Shown here: positions 1 through 6,846 of the stretch, piece by piece
Position numbering within the stretch: the stretch's first letter is position 1
Layout of the letters: the number at the start of each line of letters is the position of its first letter
Source of the DNA: an uncultured Ruminococcus sp.
GTDB taxonomy: Bacteria > Bacillota > Clostridia > Oscillospirales > Ruminococcaceae
Direction of reading: 5' to 3'
Assembly (NCBI GenBank): GCA_937902395.1
Contig: CALGTV010000018.1
Location: 1-14,804 of the forward strand
DNA length: 14,804 nucleotides
Made by a program: the position numbers and the translations under genes
Notes under the pieces: generated by a model
Database searches by the model: none
What the model was told of the DNA's origin: nothing
What the model saw: only the letters and a program-made list of their open reading frames with translations

Positions 1-42
1 GGGTATATCGCACTTGGATTTGACTGCGATTGAATTGAAAAG

Positions 43-71
43 AGGGGACGCTCTGAAAGAGAGAGTCCCCT
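43..71 (-). terminator. Rho-independent terminator candidate after spoIVA
   Basis: GGGGAC/GTCCCC plus an inner GCTCT/AGAGA-type arm pair around a GAAAG loop, giving 11 paired positions and one G-A mismatch. Read on the minus strand, the hairpin is followed by TCTTTTC. It lies about 70 bases past the spoIVA stop, so it probably ends the sipL-spoIVA transcript. The T-run is interrupted, so termination may be partial. It could also serve a plus-strand gene entering from the left edge. Confidence 0.5.
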
Positions 72-110
72 TAAAAATCATCTTATTGTAGCCTTTTCGA
101 CAGATTGTGA

Positions 111-131
111 GGACGGATGTTTTATCCGCCC
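111..131. repeat. Imperfect GC-rich palindrome
   Basis: GGACGGAT, a five-base loop, then ATCCGCCC, with one A-C mismatch. It resembles the perfect palindrome at 7675-7693, which has the same GGCGGAT/ATCCGCC core. No T-run follows on either strand, so it is not an obvious terminator. It is best read as a degenerate copy of a small dispersed palindromic unit, but the match is short. Confidence 0.35.
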
Positions 132-138
132 TTTGTTG

Positions 139-1614
139 TTATAATATAAAACAAATTAATCCGCCGCATCCGTCGTTGATTATGCGTTCGAGAGTTTCCT
201 GAATCTTCATACGCGCGTCAACAGGCATTTTGTAAAGCTTGCTGTGAAGCCCTTCGTTGACGAGTTCATGGAGTGATTTTCCGAAAATATTGCTCTCCCA
301 GATTTTTGTGGGGTCATCGTCAAAGCCGTCAAGGAGATACATAACGAGTTCTTCGGACTGCTTTTCAGTGCCGACAATTGGGGCAACAGCAGTGTTGATA
401 TTGGCTTTCATCATATGTATTGACGGTGCAGAAGCTTTAAGCTTAACGCCGTATTTTCCGCCTTGCTTGATGATTTTCGGCTCTTCAAGGGTAAGCTCCT
501 CCAACTCGGGCATAACAATTCCATAACCTGTTGCCTCAACTTCTTCAAGAGCAGGAGCAATGCGGCTGTACTTCTTCTTGATATCATTAAGCTCCATAAG
601 CAGCGGCATAAGGTCGCTTTCGCTTTCAATCTCGATTCCCGTAGTTTCTCCAAGAATTTTATAGAAAAGACTGCTGTCAAGGTCAGCGGTAATTGTCACA
701 GTGCCTTTTCCAAGGTCGATTCCCGTAGTAACGGCACTGATGATGTGAGGACACTGCTCCATAGCCTCTGCGGCATATTTCGCCTCGCGGACAAGTCGGA
801 TATCCTTTGCAGCCTCGCGTATACAGCCAAGGATTTCAGATTTCAGCCAGTGTCCTTTTTCAAGGGTATTAATCCAACGCGCCATGCGGATATTAATTTC
901 TCGGACGGGGAAAGAGTAAAGAATTTCGCTGATAATCTCCTTTATATCTTCTTCGTCAAGGCTGAGACAGTTTACAGGTATAACCGTAGTATCGTACTTC
1001 TCTGAAAGCTGAGCCGCCAGCGCCTTAGCCTCAGGAGCAGAGGGATTCACGGTATTCATAACAACCACAAAGGGCTTGCCAAGGTCGCGGAGTTCATTGA
1101 TAACGCGTTCCTCGCACTCCTCGTATTCTTCTCGCGGAATGTCCGATATAGAGCCGTCTGTAGTCACAACAAGTCCTATGGTTGAATGGTCGGTGATGAC
1201 TTTTTGAGTGCCGATTTCAGCCGCCATATTGAATGGGATTTCCTCATCAAACCATGATGTCATAACCATACGGGGCTGTTCATTTTCGATATAGCCGATA
1301 GAGCTGGGAACAATATATCCTACGCAGTCAATAAGTCTTACATTGAACACCGCACCGTCACCGATACTGATTTCCACAGCTTCTTCGGGGATAAACTTAG
1401 GTTCAGTTGTCATAATAGTTTTGCCTGCCGCGGACTGCGGAAGCTCATCAAGAGCTCTTTCGCGCATGAATTCGCTTTTGATATTGGGTATAACGAGGGA
1501 TTCCATAAAGCGCTTAATAAAAGTGGATTTACCTGTACGCACAGGACCCACAACACCGATGTAAATATCGCCCCCTGTACGCTGTGCAATGCTTGTATAA
1601 ATATCTTTAGCCAT
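139..1614 (-). CDS. spoIVA: Stage IV sporulation protein A (spore coat anchor ATPase)
   Basis: SpoIVA is a mother-cell protein that polymerises on the forespore surface using ATP hydrolysis and forms the base layer of the spore coat. The 491-residue length is the usual one for the family. The Walker A loop GPVRTGKS lies at residues 23-30, with the catalytic Lys at 29. A threonine pair follows at 69-70, and a Walker B-like LIDCVGY at 94-100 contains Asp96. The C-terminus ends in the family's Gly-rich hydrophobic tail, GGCGGLICFIL, which is intact. The start has a good ribosome site, AAGGAG, six bases upstream. The gene is 17 bases downstream of the sipL-like gene and almost certainly co-transcribed with it. 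In clostridia the LysM protein SipL binds SpoIVA directly, so the pairing fits. Identification is by recognisable motifs and family knowledge; no search was run. Confidence 0.97.
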   Translation of the reverse strand: MAKDIYTSIAQRTGGDIYIGVVGPVRTGKSTFIKRFMESLVIPNIKSEFMRERALDELPQSAAGKTIMTTEPKFIPEEAVEISIGDGAVFNVRLIDCVGYIVPSSIGYIENEQPRMVMTSWFDEEIPFNMAAEIGTQKVITDHSTIGLVVTTDGSISDIPREEYEECEERVINELRDLGKPFVVVMNTVNPSAPEAKALAAQLSEKYDTTVIPVNCLSLDEEDIKEIISEILYSFPVREINIRMARWINTLEKGHWLKSEILGCIREAAKDIRLVREAKYAAEAMEQCPHIISAVTTGIDLGKGTVTITADLDSSLFYKILGETTGIEIESESDLMPLLMELNDIKKKYSRIAPALEEVEATGYGIVMPELEELTLEEPKIIKQGGKYGVKLKASAPSIHMMKANINTAVAPIVGTEKQSEELVMYLLDGFDDDPTKIWESNIFGKSLHELVNEGLHSKLYKMPVDARMKIQETLERIINDGCGGLICFIL

Positions 1615-1631
1615 ATTGTGCTCCTTTTTAA

Positions 1632-3173
1632 TTATTCTTTTATGGGGATAAGCAGCATTCTGCCGTTTTCAAGGGTTGTGTCAGAGAGATCATTTTCTTC
1701 CATTACAGCCTCAACCTCGGTGCTGAAACGCTTTGCGATATCCCAGATATCCTCGTTATCCGCACCGAAATAGAGTTTCACAGCATAGTCACCGTCACGC
1801 TGTTTCTTAGCTGAATCGTCTACATTGAGATCTGTAAGGGCGTTGAAGCCGCAGGAATCAGAGGCGGTGATATCAACAGAAACATCAGCTCTTGCGGTGA
1901 GGATACCCTGATCGGATATGTTGTAGGATACGGCTATATCCCTGATTACCGCAGATACGGTACCTTTTGAAATATCATCGCCTATAGCAATAGTCTCCTC
2001 AAAGGCTTCATCGCGGTCGGGCATGGTAATAGAACCTGAGCCGTCCTCAGCAGCCATGGAATAGGTGAGCATACCTGAAATAACTACAGATTTTCCGTCG
2101 TTTCCAAGTCTTGTATTGATATTTTTTGGACTGCACCACATAGAGAAAATCTTTGCAGGAACTGCCTCGCCCTCAGCAAGCTTTGCGGTATGGCGGAAGC
2201 TTTCTGCATAGACTGTTGGGGGATTCTGTGTATGTATCTCAGATGATTCCGTCTCGCAGGGGTAAACTGTTGAATAAGCGTCGCATACTACCATGGTTTC
2301 GGATATTTTCACGCATCGGCAGACAAGCTTAATCTCCGGCTCAACTCTGAGGGAACGGTTCTCACCGTTTTTATCAGCTATCGGAGTGATATTACAGCTT
2401 GCTGTTTGAGCAGTAACATTGCAGATGAAGCTCTCGTCAATGCCGTCCATATCCACAATCTGACTGAAAGGCACAATGAGTTCAAAGGGTTCTGGACCAC
2501 TTTCGCTTGCATAAAGAATATTCAGCGAAATATCGCCTTTTGCAAGGAGTTTTCCAGAAATGATTTTCTTCTCAATGCCGTTGACTTTCATATTACATCG
2601 AATAATGCTGAGCACAGGCGGCTGAGCAGCAGAAATCTCGGTTTCTTCGGAAAGCTGAATAGTTTTGTCTGCACAGAGCTTATGAGAAATGTACTTCATA
2701 GGCGCTTTTTTCAGCTGGATATTCATGCCGTCTGCGTCACAAATGACCTCTTGTTTTTTCTCGCCGCTGACGCAGATTTTTACCGATACAGCACCACGCA
2801 CATCAAGACGACGCTTATTAACTGCGCGGAAGTTTACATGGTCTGTCTTGGGAGAAATGAAAGCAGAGGGCGAATCGGGAGTTTTTCCAAGTTCCACAGT
2901 TTTTGTGAAGTTTTGCTTTTGTGTAATACATTGGAGTGCGGAACTTTCCTCGCCGCAGTAAATCAGACGGATTTCACAGCTAAGCTCATATGAAAGTGTG
3001 CTTCCTACAATGGAATAGTCAGCAACGGTGGGAATAACCTCACAGCGCACAAGGCGGAAGATATCGGGAAAGTAGTCGGGGAGAATATAATCAAGCTCCA
3101 CTCCCTGTTCCTGTACGCCGCTGTAGATAATTTCCTCAGTTGGTATAGTTTCTCTGTTGATTTTTAAAGTCAT
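1632..3173 (-). CDS. sipL: DUF3794 and LysM protein, SipL-like (SpoIVA-interacting coat morphogenesis protein)
   Basis: A 513-residue protein without a signal peptide. The N-terminal two thirds has the pattern of repeated DUF3794 beta-rich segments. The first is at about residues 30-130, with 'EVIPTVADYSIVGSTLSYEL'; the second is at about 165-310. A single LysM domain ends the protein at about 463-511: YAVKLYFGADNEDIWDIAKRF, then a Leu/Asn turn, then GRMLLIPI. This is the architecture of Clostridioides difficile SipL, a mother-cell protein needed for the coat to encase the forespore and whose LysM domain binds SpoIVA. Translation starts behind a full AAGGAGG site six bases before ATG. spoIVA follows directly on the same strand, which supports the SipL assignment over other clostridial DUF3794 proteins. 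SipL orthologues diverge in sequence, so the symbol is a functional inference. Confidence 0.85.
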   Translation of the reverse strand: MTLKINRETIPTEEIIYSGVQEQGVELDYILPDYFPDIFRLVRCEVIPTVADYSIVGSTLSYELSCEIRLIYCGEESSALQCITQKQNFTKTVELGKTPDSPSAFISPKTDHVNFRAVNKRRLDVRGAVSVKICVSGEKKQEVICDADGMNIQLKKAPMKYISHKLCADKTIQLSEETEISAAQPPVLSIIRCNMKVNGIEKKIISGKLLAKGDISLNILYASESGPEPFELIVPFSQIVDMDGIDESFICNVTAQTASCNITPIADKNGENRSLRVEPEIKLVCRCVKISETMVVCDAYSTVYPCETESSEIHTQNPPTVYAESFRHTAKLAEGEAVPAKIFSMWCSPKNINTRLGNDGKSVVISGMLTYSMAAEDGSGSITMPDRDEAFEETIAIGDDISKGTVSAVIRDIAVSYNISDQGILTARADVSVDITASDSCGFNALTDLNVDDSAKKQRDGDYAVKLYFGADNEDIWDIAKRFSTEVEAVMEENDLSDTTLENGRMLLIPIKE

Positions 3174-3200
3174 AATTAACCTCCTTAAAAGCTTTGTAAC

Positions 3201-3229
3201 AGTATATTCAAGGGCATGTACAATTATGA
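3201..3229 (-). promoter_or_regulatory. Candidate sigma-E-type promoter for sipL-spoIVA
   Basis: On the minus strand TCATAATT is followed after 13 bases by AATATACT, about 28 bases upstream of the sipL start codon. This resembles the mother-cell sigma-E pattern known from Bacillus (-35 near ATATT, 13-15 bases, -10 near CATACAnT) with two mismatches in the -10. No good sigma-A promoter was seen in the same gap. The call rests on resemblance plus the sporulation function of the genes downstream. Confidence 0.45.
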
Positions 3230-3319
3230 CAAAAATAAGCTGTAAGCTTTTAGCCTTTAGATATTAGCTCGTTTTATGCCATGACATCTGCTCACACTTT
3301 TTTATTTCTATATACAGCA

Positions 3320-3343
3320 AAAAGCTCCCATACAGGAGCTTTT
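3320..3343 (-). terminator. Rho-independent terminator after the small ORF
   Basis: A nine-base-pair stem, AAAAGCTCC with GGAGCTTTT, around a six-base loop. On the minus strand the GGAGCT arm runs into TTTTT. It lies 14 bases beyond the stop of the 48-residue ORF at 3357-3503, which supports that ORF being a transcribed gene. It also separates it from the sipL-spoIVA unit. Confidence 0.7.
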
Positions 3344-3356
3344 GCAGTAAATTCAA

Positions 3357-3503
3357 TTATTCGCAATCGTCAGAATTCTTTGAACTTGTAGATGTGCTCT
3401 TTTCGGGCTTATCGCCGAAATCGGGCTGGTTGTAATTGGAGTTTGAGTAGTTGTTATCTGACTTACTGTTAAAATCAGGCTGAGTTGACTTCTTCTTGCT
3501 CAT
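3357..3503 (-). CDS. Small hydrophilic Asn/Ser-rich protein, unknown function
   Basis: A 48-residue ORF starting MSKKKSTQPDFN and ending SKNSDDCE. A good ribosome site (AGGTGA, six bases before ATG) precedes it and a terminator hairpin follows it closely. The protein is rich in Asn, Ser, Asp and Lys and has no hydrophobic segment. The peptide QPDF occurs twice, at residues 8-11 and 26-29, suggesting a short internal duplication. It is probably soluble and disordered. It lies on the same strand as the ECF sigma and anti-sigma genes, 81 bases after the latter, so it may be the last gene of that operon or have its own weak promoter at 3563-3592. No family was recognised. Its position next to sporulation genes does not by itself imply a spore role. 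Confidence 0.65.
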   Translation of the reverse strand: MSKKKSTQPDFNSKSDNNYSNSNYNQPDFGDKPEKSTSTSSKNSDDCE

Positions 3504-3562
3504 AAATATCACCTTTCACCGCATATAGCGGAATGAGATAGGGTTTTTGTACCCTTGCTTCT

Positions 3563-3592
3563 ATTATGAGCAGATAATTTCAGATTATTCAA
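3563..3592 (-). promoter_or_regulatory. Weak sigma-A-like promoter candidate for the small ORF
   Basis: TTGAAT, an 18-base spacer, then CATAAT on the minus strand, about 60 bases before the small ORF start. The -35 box overlaps the last codons of the anti-sigma gene. The match is moderate, and such boxes arise readily in AT-rich DNA. Confidence 0.3.
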
Positions 3593-4640
3593 CAATTGTA
3601 AGATTTTCAAGGTCAATTGTCATTTCACACATTACAACAGGCATATTATTTTCGTCAGAGCGTTGTTTGTCACAAAATTTAACAATAATATTGTTTGTTA
3701 CAGGTGGTATAAAAGTCCCTGCCCAGATTCCCTCACTAATTTCAACAGGTTCATCCAATGCTCTTTCAAGGCGATTTCCGTTTTCGTCATATATCATAGC
3801 AATAATATGAGCGTCGGTATTTTCCGGATACGTGTATCCTGCCGTCATCATTGCAGGGGATATATCATAAATAGTAAAGCTGTAGCCTTCCTTTTCAAAG
3901 CAGTTTCCATATTTTTCCACAAGTTCAATTTCGGGTGTTACCTCAGCTGTTAGAGAGGCTGAACCAATGTGAAACTGGTCGCTGTAATATGTTTCAGAAC
4001 CGCATATATCTGTCATTTCAACGGTTATTTCCGCAGTATCGGAAAGCTTTGCGGATTCGCTCAGAATAAAGGTGATACTGCCTGTAAAGCTGTTATCAGT
4101 GTTTTCGTCAAGGAGCATATATCCATCAGTTTCGAGGATATTTTCAGAGCTGACATATTCATTATTTATAAGTAGATTGGGATTGAGATGAATTATATCG
4201 TAATTCTCGGGATTTCCGTCAGCAAGATTTCCTGTTACTCCGAGAATAACTGATGTACCGTCACAATACACGCTGTCCATATTCAGTGAAATATTATCAC
4301 TCTCAGCGGCAACGGCAGTAGGAAGAACTTCTGCGGCATTTTCAATTATTTCGTAGTCCTTGTTGTCGCCCTTGTACATAGGGAGTTCCGAATCCTCAGT
4401 AAATGGAACGGTACGGTTTTCGCTTTCTTTCAATTTTTTGAAGGAGCTTATTTTCTCCGCCGCATAAACCGCCGTACCACCGCAGGCGGCAACAGCAACA
4501 GCAATAATAACAGCAATTCCCTTTTTGTTTAATTTAATATTTTTCTGCTTCTTTTTCATATTCAGAACCTCATTTCTGCATTCCGCACTTGGTGAAAGGC
4601 GGTCAATAACTTTATTATAGTCGTTGATATTCATAAGCAT
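3585..4640 (-). CDS. Membrane-anchored putative anti-sigma factor
   Basis: A 351-residue protein with a short cytoplasmic N-terminus (about residues 1-40, ending in a Lys-rich stretch). One membrane helix follows at about 41-60 (GIAVIIAVAVAACGGTAVYA), then an extracytoplasmic domain of about 290 residues that is acidic and predicted beta-rich. This layout, with direct overlap of an upstream ECF sigma gene, is that of the anti-sigma partners in clostridial ECF operons (DUF4179-like proteins). The N-terminus would hold the sigma factor and the outer domain would sense a signal. Two in-frame starts compete: ATG at 4640 lies four bases after the GGAGG site, and ATG at 4634 forms an ATGA overlap with the sigma stop and lies ten bases from it. 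The outer domain matches no enzyme I recognise and the signal is unknown. Function is inferred from context and topology. Confidence 0.75.
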   Translation of the reverse strand: MLMNINDYNKVIDRLSPSAECRNEVLNMKKKQKNIKLNKKGIAVIIAVAVAACGGTAVYAAEKISSFKKLKESENRTVPFTEDSELPMYKGDNKDYEIIENAAEVLPTAVAAESDNISLNMDSVYCDGTSVILGVTGNLADGNPENYDIIHLNPNLLINNEYVSSENILETDGYMLLDENTDNSFTGSITFILSESAKLSDTAEITVEMTDICGSETYYSDQFHIGSASLTAEVTPEIELVEKYGNCFEKEGYSFTIYDISPAMMTAGYTYPENTDAHIIAMIYDENGNRLERALDEPVEISEGIWAGTFIPPVTNNIIVKFCDKQRSDENNMPVVMCEMTIDLENLTIVE

Positions 4641-5113
4641 ACATCCTCCCCGAGAGATTTTTTCAGCAGATTTCTTCCGCGGTAAAGCCGTGTCTGTACG
4701 GCAGTTTCGGATATACCAATAATTTTTGCCGTTTCTGCCGTTGAGTATCCCTCATAGTAATACAGATGAATAACAATGCGATATTTCGGGGGAAGCTCCA
4801 TGACGGCATTATAAACAGCACTTTCCTCTGGTGTCTCATATATCAGGTCTGCATCTTCAAGTGCAACGGAATGATGAAAATATTTATAAGTAAGCGAACG
4901 AAGCATATCACGGCATTTATTGGCAGTTACTGTCATAATCCACGCCTTTTCGGAGCGTTCATCTGGTAAGATAATATCAGCAGAAAAAAGCTTCATAAAG
5001 ACTTCCTGAACGATATCTTCCGCATCGGCGGTGTTTTTACAGTAGCTGAGAGCAAGGCGATATACAGAGCCGTTGTACTTATCATACAGCAATTCCATTT
5101 CATTATTCGTCAT
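4631..5113 (-). CDS. ECF-type RNA polymerase sigma factor (sigma-70 family)
   Basis: About 160 residues, the normal size for an ECF sigma factor. Region 2 is present near the N-terminus (YRLALSYCKNTADAEDIVQEVF, then W-x-x-x-V-x-x-N-x-C-R-D in 'AWIMTVTANKCRD'). Region 4 is a helix-turn-helix near the C-terminus (LPPKYRIVIHLYYYEGYSTA, then ETAKIIGISETAVQTRLYRG). An ATG at 5117-5119 abuts the ribosome site AGGAGG with no spacer, so the ATG two codons later, at 5113, is the likelier start. The gene overlaps the start of the putative anti-sigma gene, so the two are probably translated together and form a signalling pair. The regulon cannot be read from this window, and no convincing autoregulatory promoter was found upstream. 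Confidence 0.93.
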   Translation of the reverse strand: MTNNEMELLYDKYNGSVYRLALSYCKNTADAEDIVQEVFMKLFSADIILPDERSEKAWIMTVTANKCRDMLRSLTYKYFHHSVALEDADLIYETPEESAVYNAVMELPPKYRIVIHLYYYEGYSTAETAKIIGISETAVQTRLYRGRNLLKKSLGEDVCL

Positions 5114-5119
5114 GGACAT

Positions 5120-5125
5120 CCTCCT
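5120..5125 (-). promoter_or_regulatory. Ribosome binding site deciding the sigma factor start
   Basis: AGGAGG on the minus strand touches ATG at 5117-5119 but sits six bases before ATG at 5111-5113. Normal spacing favours the second ATG, shortening the protein by two residues. Confidence 0.7.
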
Positions 5126-5187
5126 TTTGAACCAGTTCTATATGTAAAACGTATTTGAAAGGGAAAATATCACATAATTTTCAAAAA

Positions 5188-5213
5188 AATCCGCCTGAAA
5201 AAACAGGCGGATT
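5188..5213 (-). terminator. Rho-independent terminator after the GH13 gene
   Basis: A ten-base-pair stem, AATCCGCCTG with CAGGCGGATT, around a six-base A-run (T-run on the minus strand). A run of seven T follows on the minus strand. It begins eight bases past the GH13 stop codon, so it is a strong terminator for that operon. It also insulates the downstream sigma factor gene. Confidence 0.9.
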
Positions 5214-5220
5214 AAATCAT

Positions 5221-6816
5221 TTATATTTTTGTAAATCTCATAACAGAGCCGTCACTGGATTTTCCGCAGAAAATAGCCTTAGGCCTTGCCCATACTCTCT
5301 CATCTGAAAGGCTCTTGTAAATTACAAGCTCCTCGTTATTCTCGGTATGACGGGCAATTGCAATAATCTCGTACTCATTGCCTTTATAGTGGCGGTATTT
5401 TCCTCCTACAACTGCCTCTGTTTCCTCGGATTTTTCCTTGTAAGCAGGAACAGCTTCTGGTGCTGTATTGACAATATCATCTGATACAATAATCATAGAG
5501 GAGAAAGGCGGCATTGAAATATGCGCGTTTCCATTGTTTACGTCAATACTCTGTCCGCTGATAACATCAACAAGGGCAGGGAGATGTGTGCCAAAGTTGA
5601 AATCATACTGGTAATCAGCAAGGTTAAGCGCAACATACACTGTCTGCTCGCCCTGAATTTTTTTGAAAAGAAGCTGCTGATTTGTTATCTGGAGCTTCTC
5701 ATATGCGCCTGTACGAAGCGCAGGATATGCCTTATAGATTCTGCCAAGCTTTACGATATGCTTATAAAGAGCCATGTTCTCACGCTCCATATCTGCAAGG
5801 TGGAGGCACGGACGAAGGTTATCATCGGAGTTATTCTCCTTGCGTCCCTGAACGCCGTACTCGCTTCCGTAGTAAATTGACGGAATACCGGGCATTGTAT
5901 ACATCATTGTATAGATAAGAGGCAGATGCGCAGGGTTATTTACTGTGCTTGCCAGACGGTTTACATCGTGGTTGTCAACAAAGGTGTAAAGGTTGATGTT
6001 CTTGTATATACCGCCGTTTGCACCGGACTGACGATTTATTGAATAGTCGATTTCAAAGTAGTTCTTGTCATTGTGTGAGGAATAAAGTCCCTTATAGCAC
6101 TCATAGTTTGTTACGCTGTCCAGCATTTCAGGATTTGCCCAGCGGTTGTAATCGCCGTGAATAATTTCGCCCATAAGCCAGAAATCAGGCTTTTTGCCCT
6201 TGCAGAAATCACGGATTCTCTTGAAGAAGTTGAAGTCGATACAATCAGCCGCGTCAAAGCGTATACCGTCAATACCAAAGGATTCTATCCAGTAGTTTAC
6301 AGCGTCGATTATATGGTCACATACGCCCACATTCTGTAAATTCAGCTTTACAAGGTTATAGTGACCGTTCCAGCCCTCATACCAGAAAGGGTCGCCGCAG
6401 GGTGACTGTCCGCCAAAGTTGAGATTCTGGAACCAGCCGCAGTAGCCTGAACCCTGTCCCTTTTCCTGTATATCAACAAATTGCGGAAACTTTCTGCCTA
6501 CATGGTTGAAAACTCCGTCCAGAATTACTCTTATTCCAGCTTCGTGAAGCTTATCACAGATAAAGCGGAATGAATTGTTATCTCCAAGACGGCGGTCAAT
6601 TTTCTTATAATCAACTGTATCATAGCCATGTTCAACAGATTCAAATACAGGTCCAAAATATACAGCGTCAACGTTCATTTCTTTAAGGTGCGGAATCCAA
6701 TCGATTATCTTATCGAGACGATAGGAGACATCACTGCTGAAATCGTTGAATTTTGGCGCTCCGCAGAATCCCAGCGGATAAATGTGATAAATTATGGCGT
6801 TATCGTACCAATTCAT
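5221..6816 (-). CDS. GH13 alpha-amylase-family glycoside hydrolase with C-terminal DUF1653 domain
   Basis: A 531-residue protein, predicted to cleave or rearrange alpha-1,4-glucans such as maltodextrins. There is no signal peptide, so it acts in the cytoplasm. The (beta/alpha)8 barrel runs from residue 1 to about 370 and carries all four GH13 signatures: DGVFNH (100-105), GIRFDAAD (184-191) with nucleophile Asp188, MGEI (215-218) with acid/base Glu217, and FVDNHD (279-284) with Asp284. A beta-sandwich C domain follows to about 445. Residues 470-531 then form a separate module beginning GGKYRHYKGNEYEIIAIARH, which matches DUF1653. A Glu-rich linker (about 455-468) joins them. No N-terminal CBM34-like domain is present, unlike classical cyclomaltodextrinases and neopullulanases, so the exact specificity is open. 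The start has AAGGGG about nine bases upstream, and the gene lies 30 bases after the HD-domain gene. Confidence 0.93.
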   Translation of the reverse strand: MNWYDNAIIYHIYPLGFCGAPKFNDFSSDVSYRLDKIIDWIPHLKEMNVDAVYFGPVFESVEHGYDTVDYKKIDRRLGDNNSFRFICDKLHEAGIRVILDGVFNHVGRKFPQFVDIQEKGQGSGYCGWFQNLNFGGQSPCGDPFWYEGWNGHYNLVKLNLQNVGVCDHIIDAVNYWIESFGIDGIRFDAADCIDFNFFKRIRDFCKGKKPDFWLMGEIIHGDYNRWANPEMLDSVTNYECYKGLYSSHNDKNYFEIDYSINRQSGANGGIYKNINLYTFVDNHDVNRLASTVNNPAHLPLIYTMMYTMPGIPSIYYGSEYGVQGRKENNSDDNLRPCLHLADMERENMALYKHIVKLGRIYKAYPALRTGAYEKLQITNQQLLFKKIQGEQTVYVALNLADYQYDFNFGTHLPALVDVISGQSIDVNNGNAHISMPPFSSMIIVSDDIVNTAPEAVPAYKEKSEETEAVVGGKYRHYKGNEYEIIAIARHTENNEELVIYKSLSDERVWARPKAIFCGKSSDGSVMRFTKI

Positions 6817-6846
6817 AATTAAAAACCCCTTTCAGATGTGTGCGTG

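Noticed and set aside
1..33. Plus-strand reading frame ending ...GYIALGFDCD at a TGA at 31-33
   Set aside because: It could be the end of a gene entering from the left, but eleven codons are too few to support one.
463..1005. Plus-strand ORF of 180 residues opposite spoIVA
   Set aside because: It is the shadow of spoIVA on the other strand, without a ribosome site or recognisable family.
2406..2993. Plus-strand ORF of 195 residues opposite sipL
   Set aside because: It is antisense to a well-supported gene and has no domain or initiation signal.
3540..3555. AGGGT/ACCCT hairpin between the anti-sigma gene and the small ORF
   Set aside because: A five-base-pair stem without a following T-run on the minus strand does not make a terminator.
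5141..5187. Possible autoregulated ECF promoter upstream of the sigma gene (ACGTTTTACATATAGAAC area)
   Set aside because: A CGT-type -10 can be imagined, but no paired -35 at proper spacing was found.
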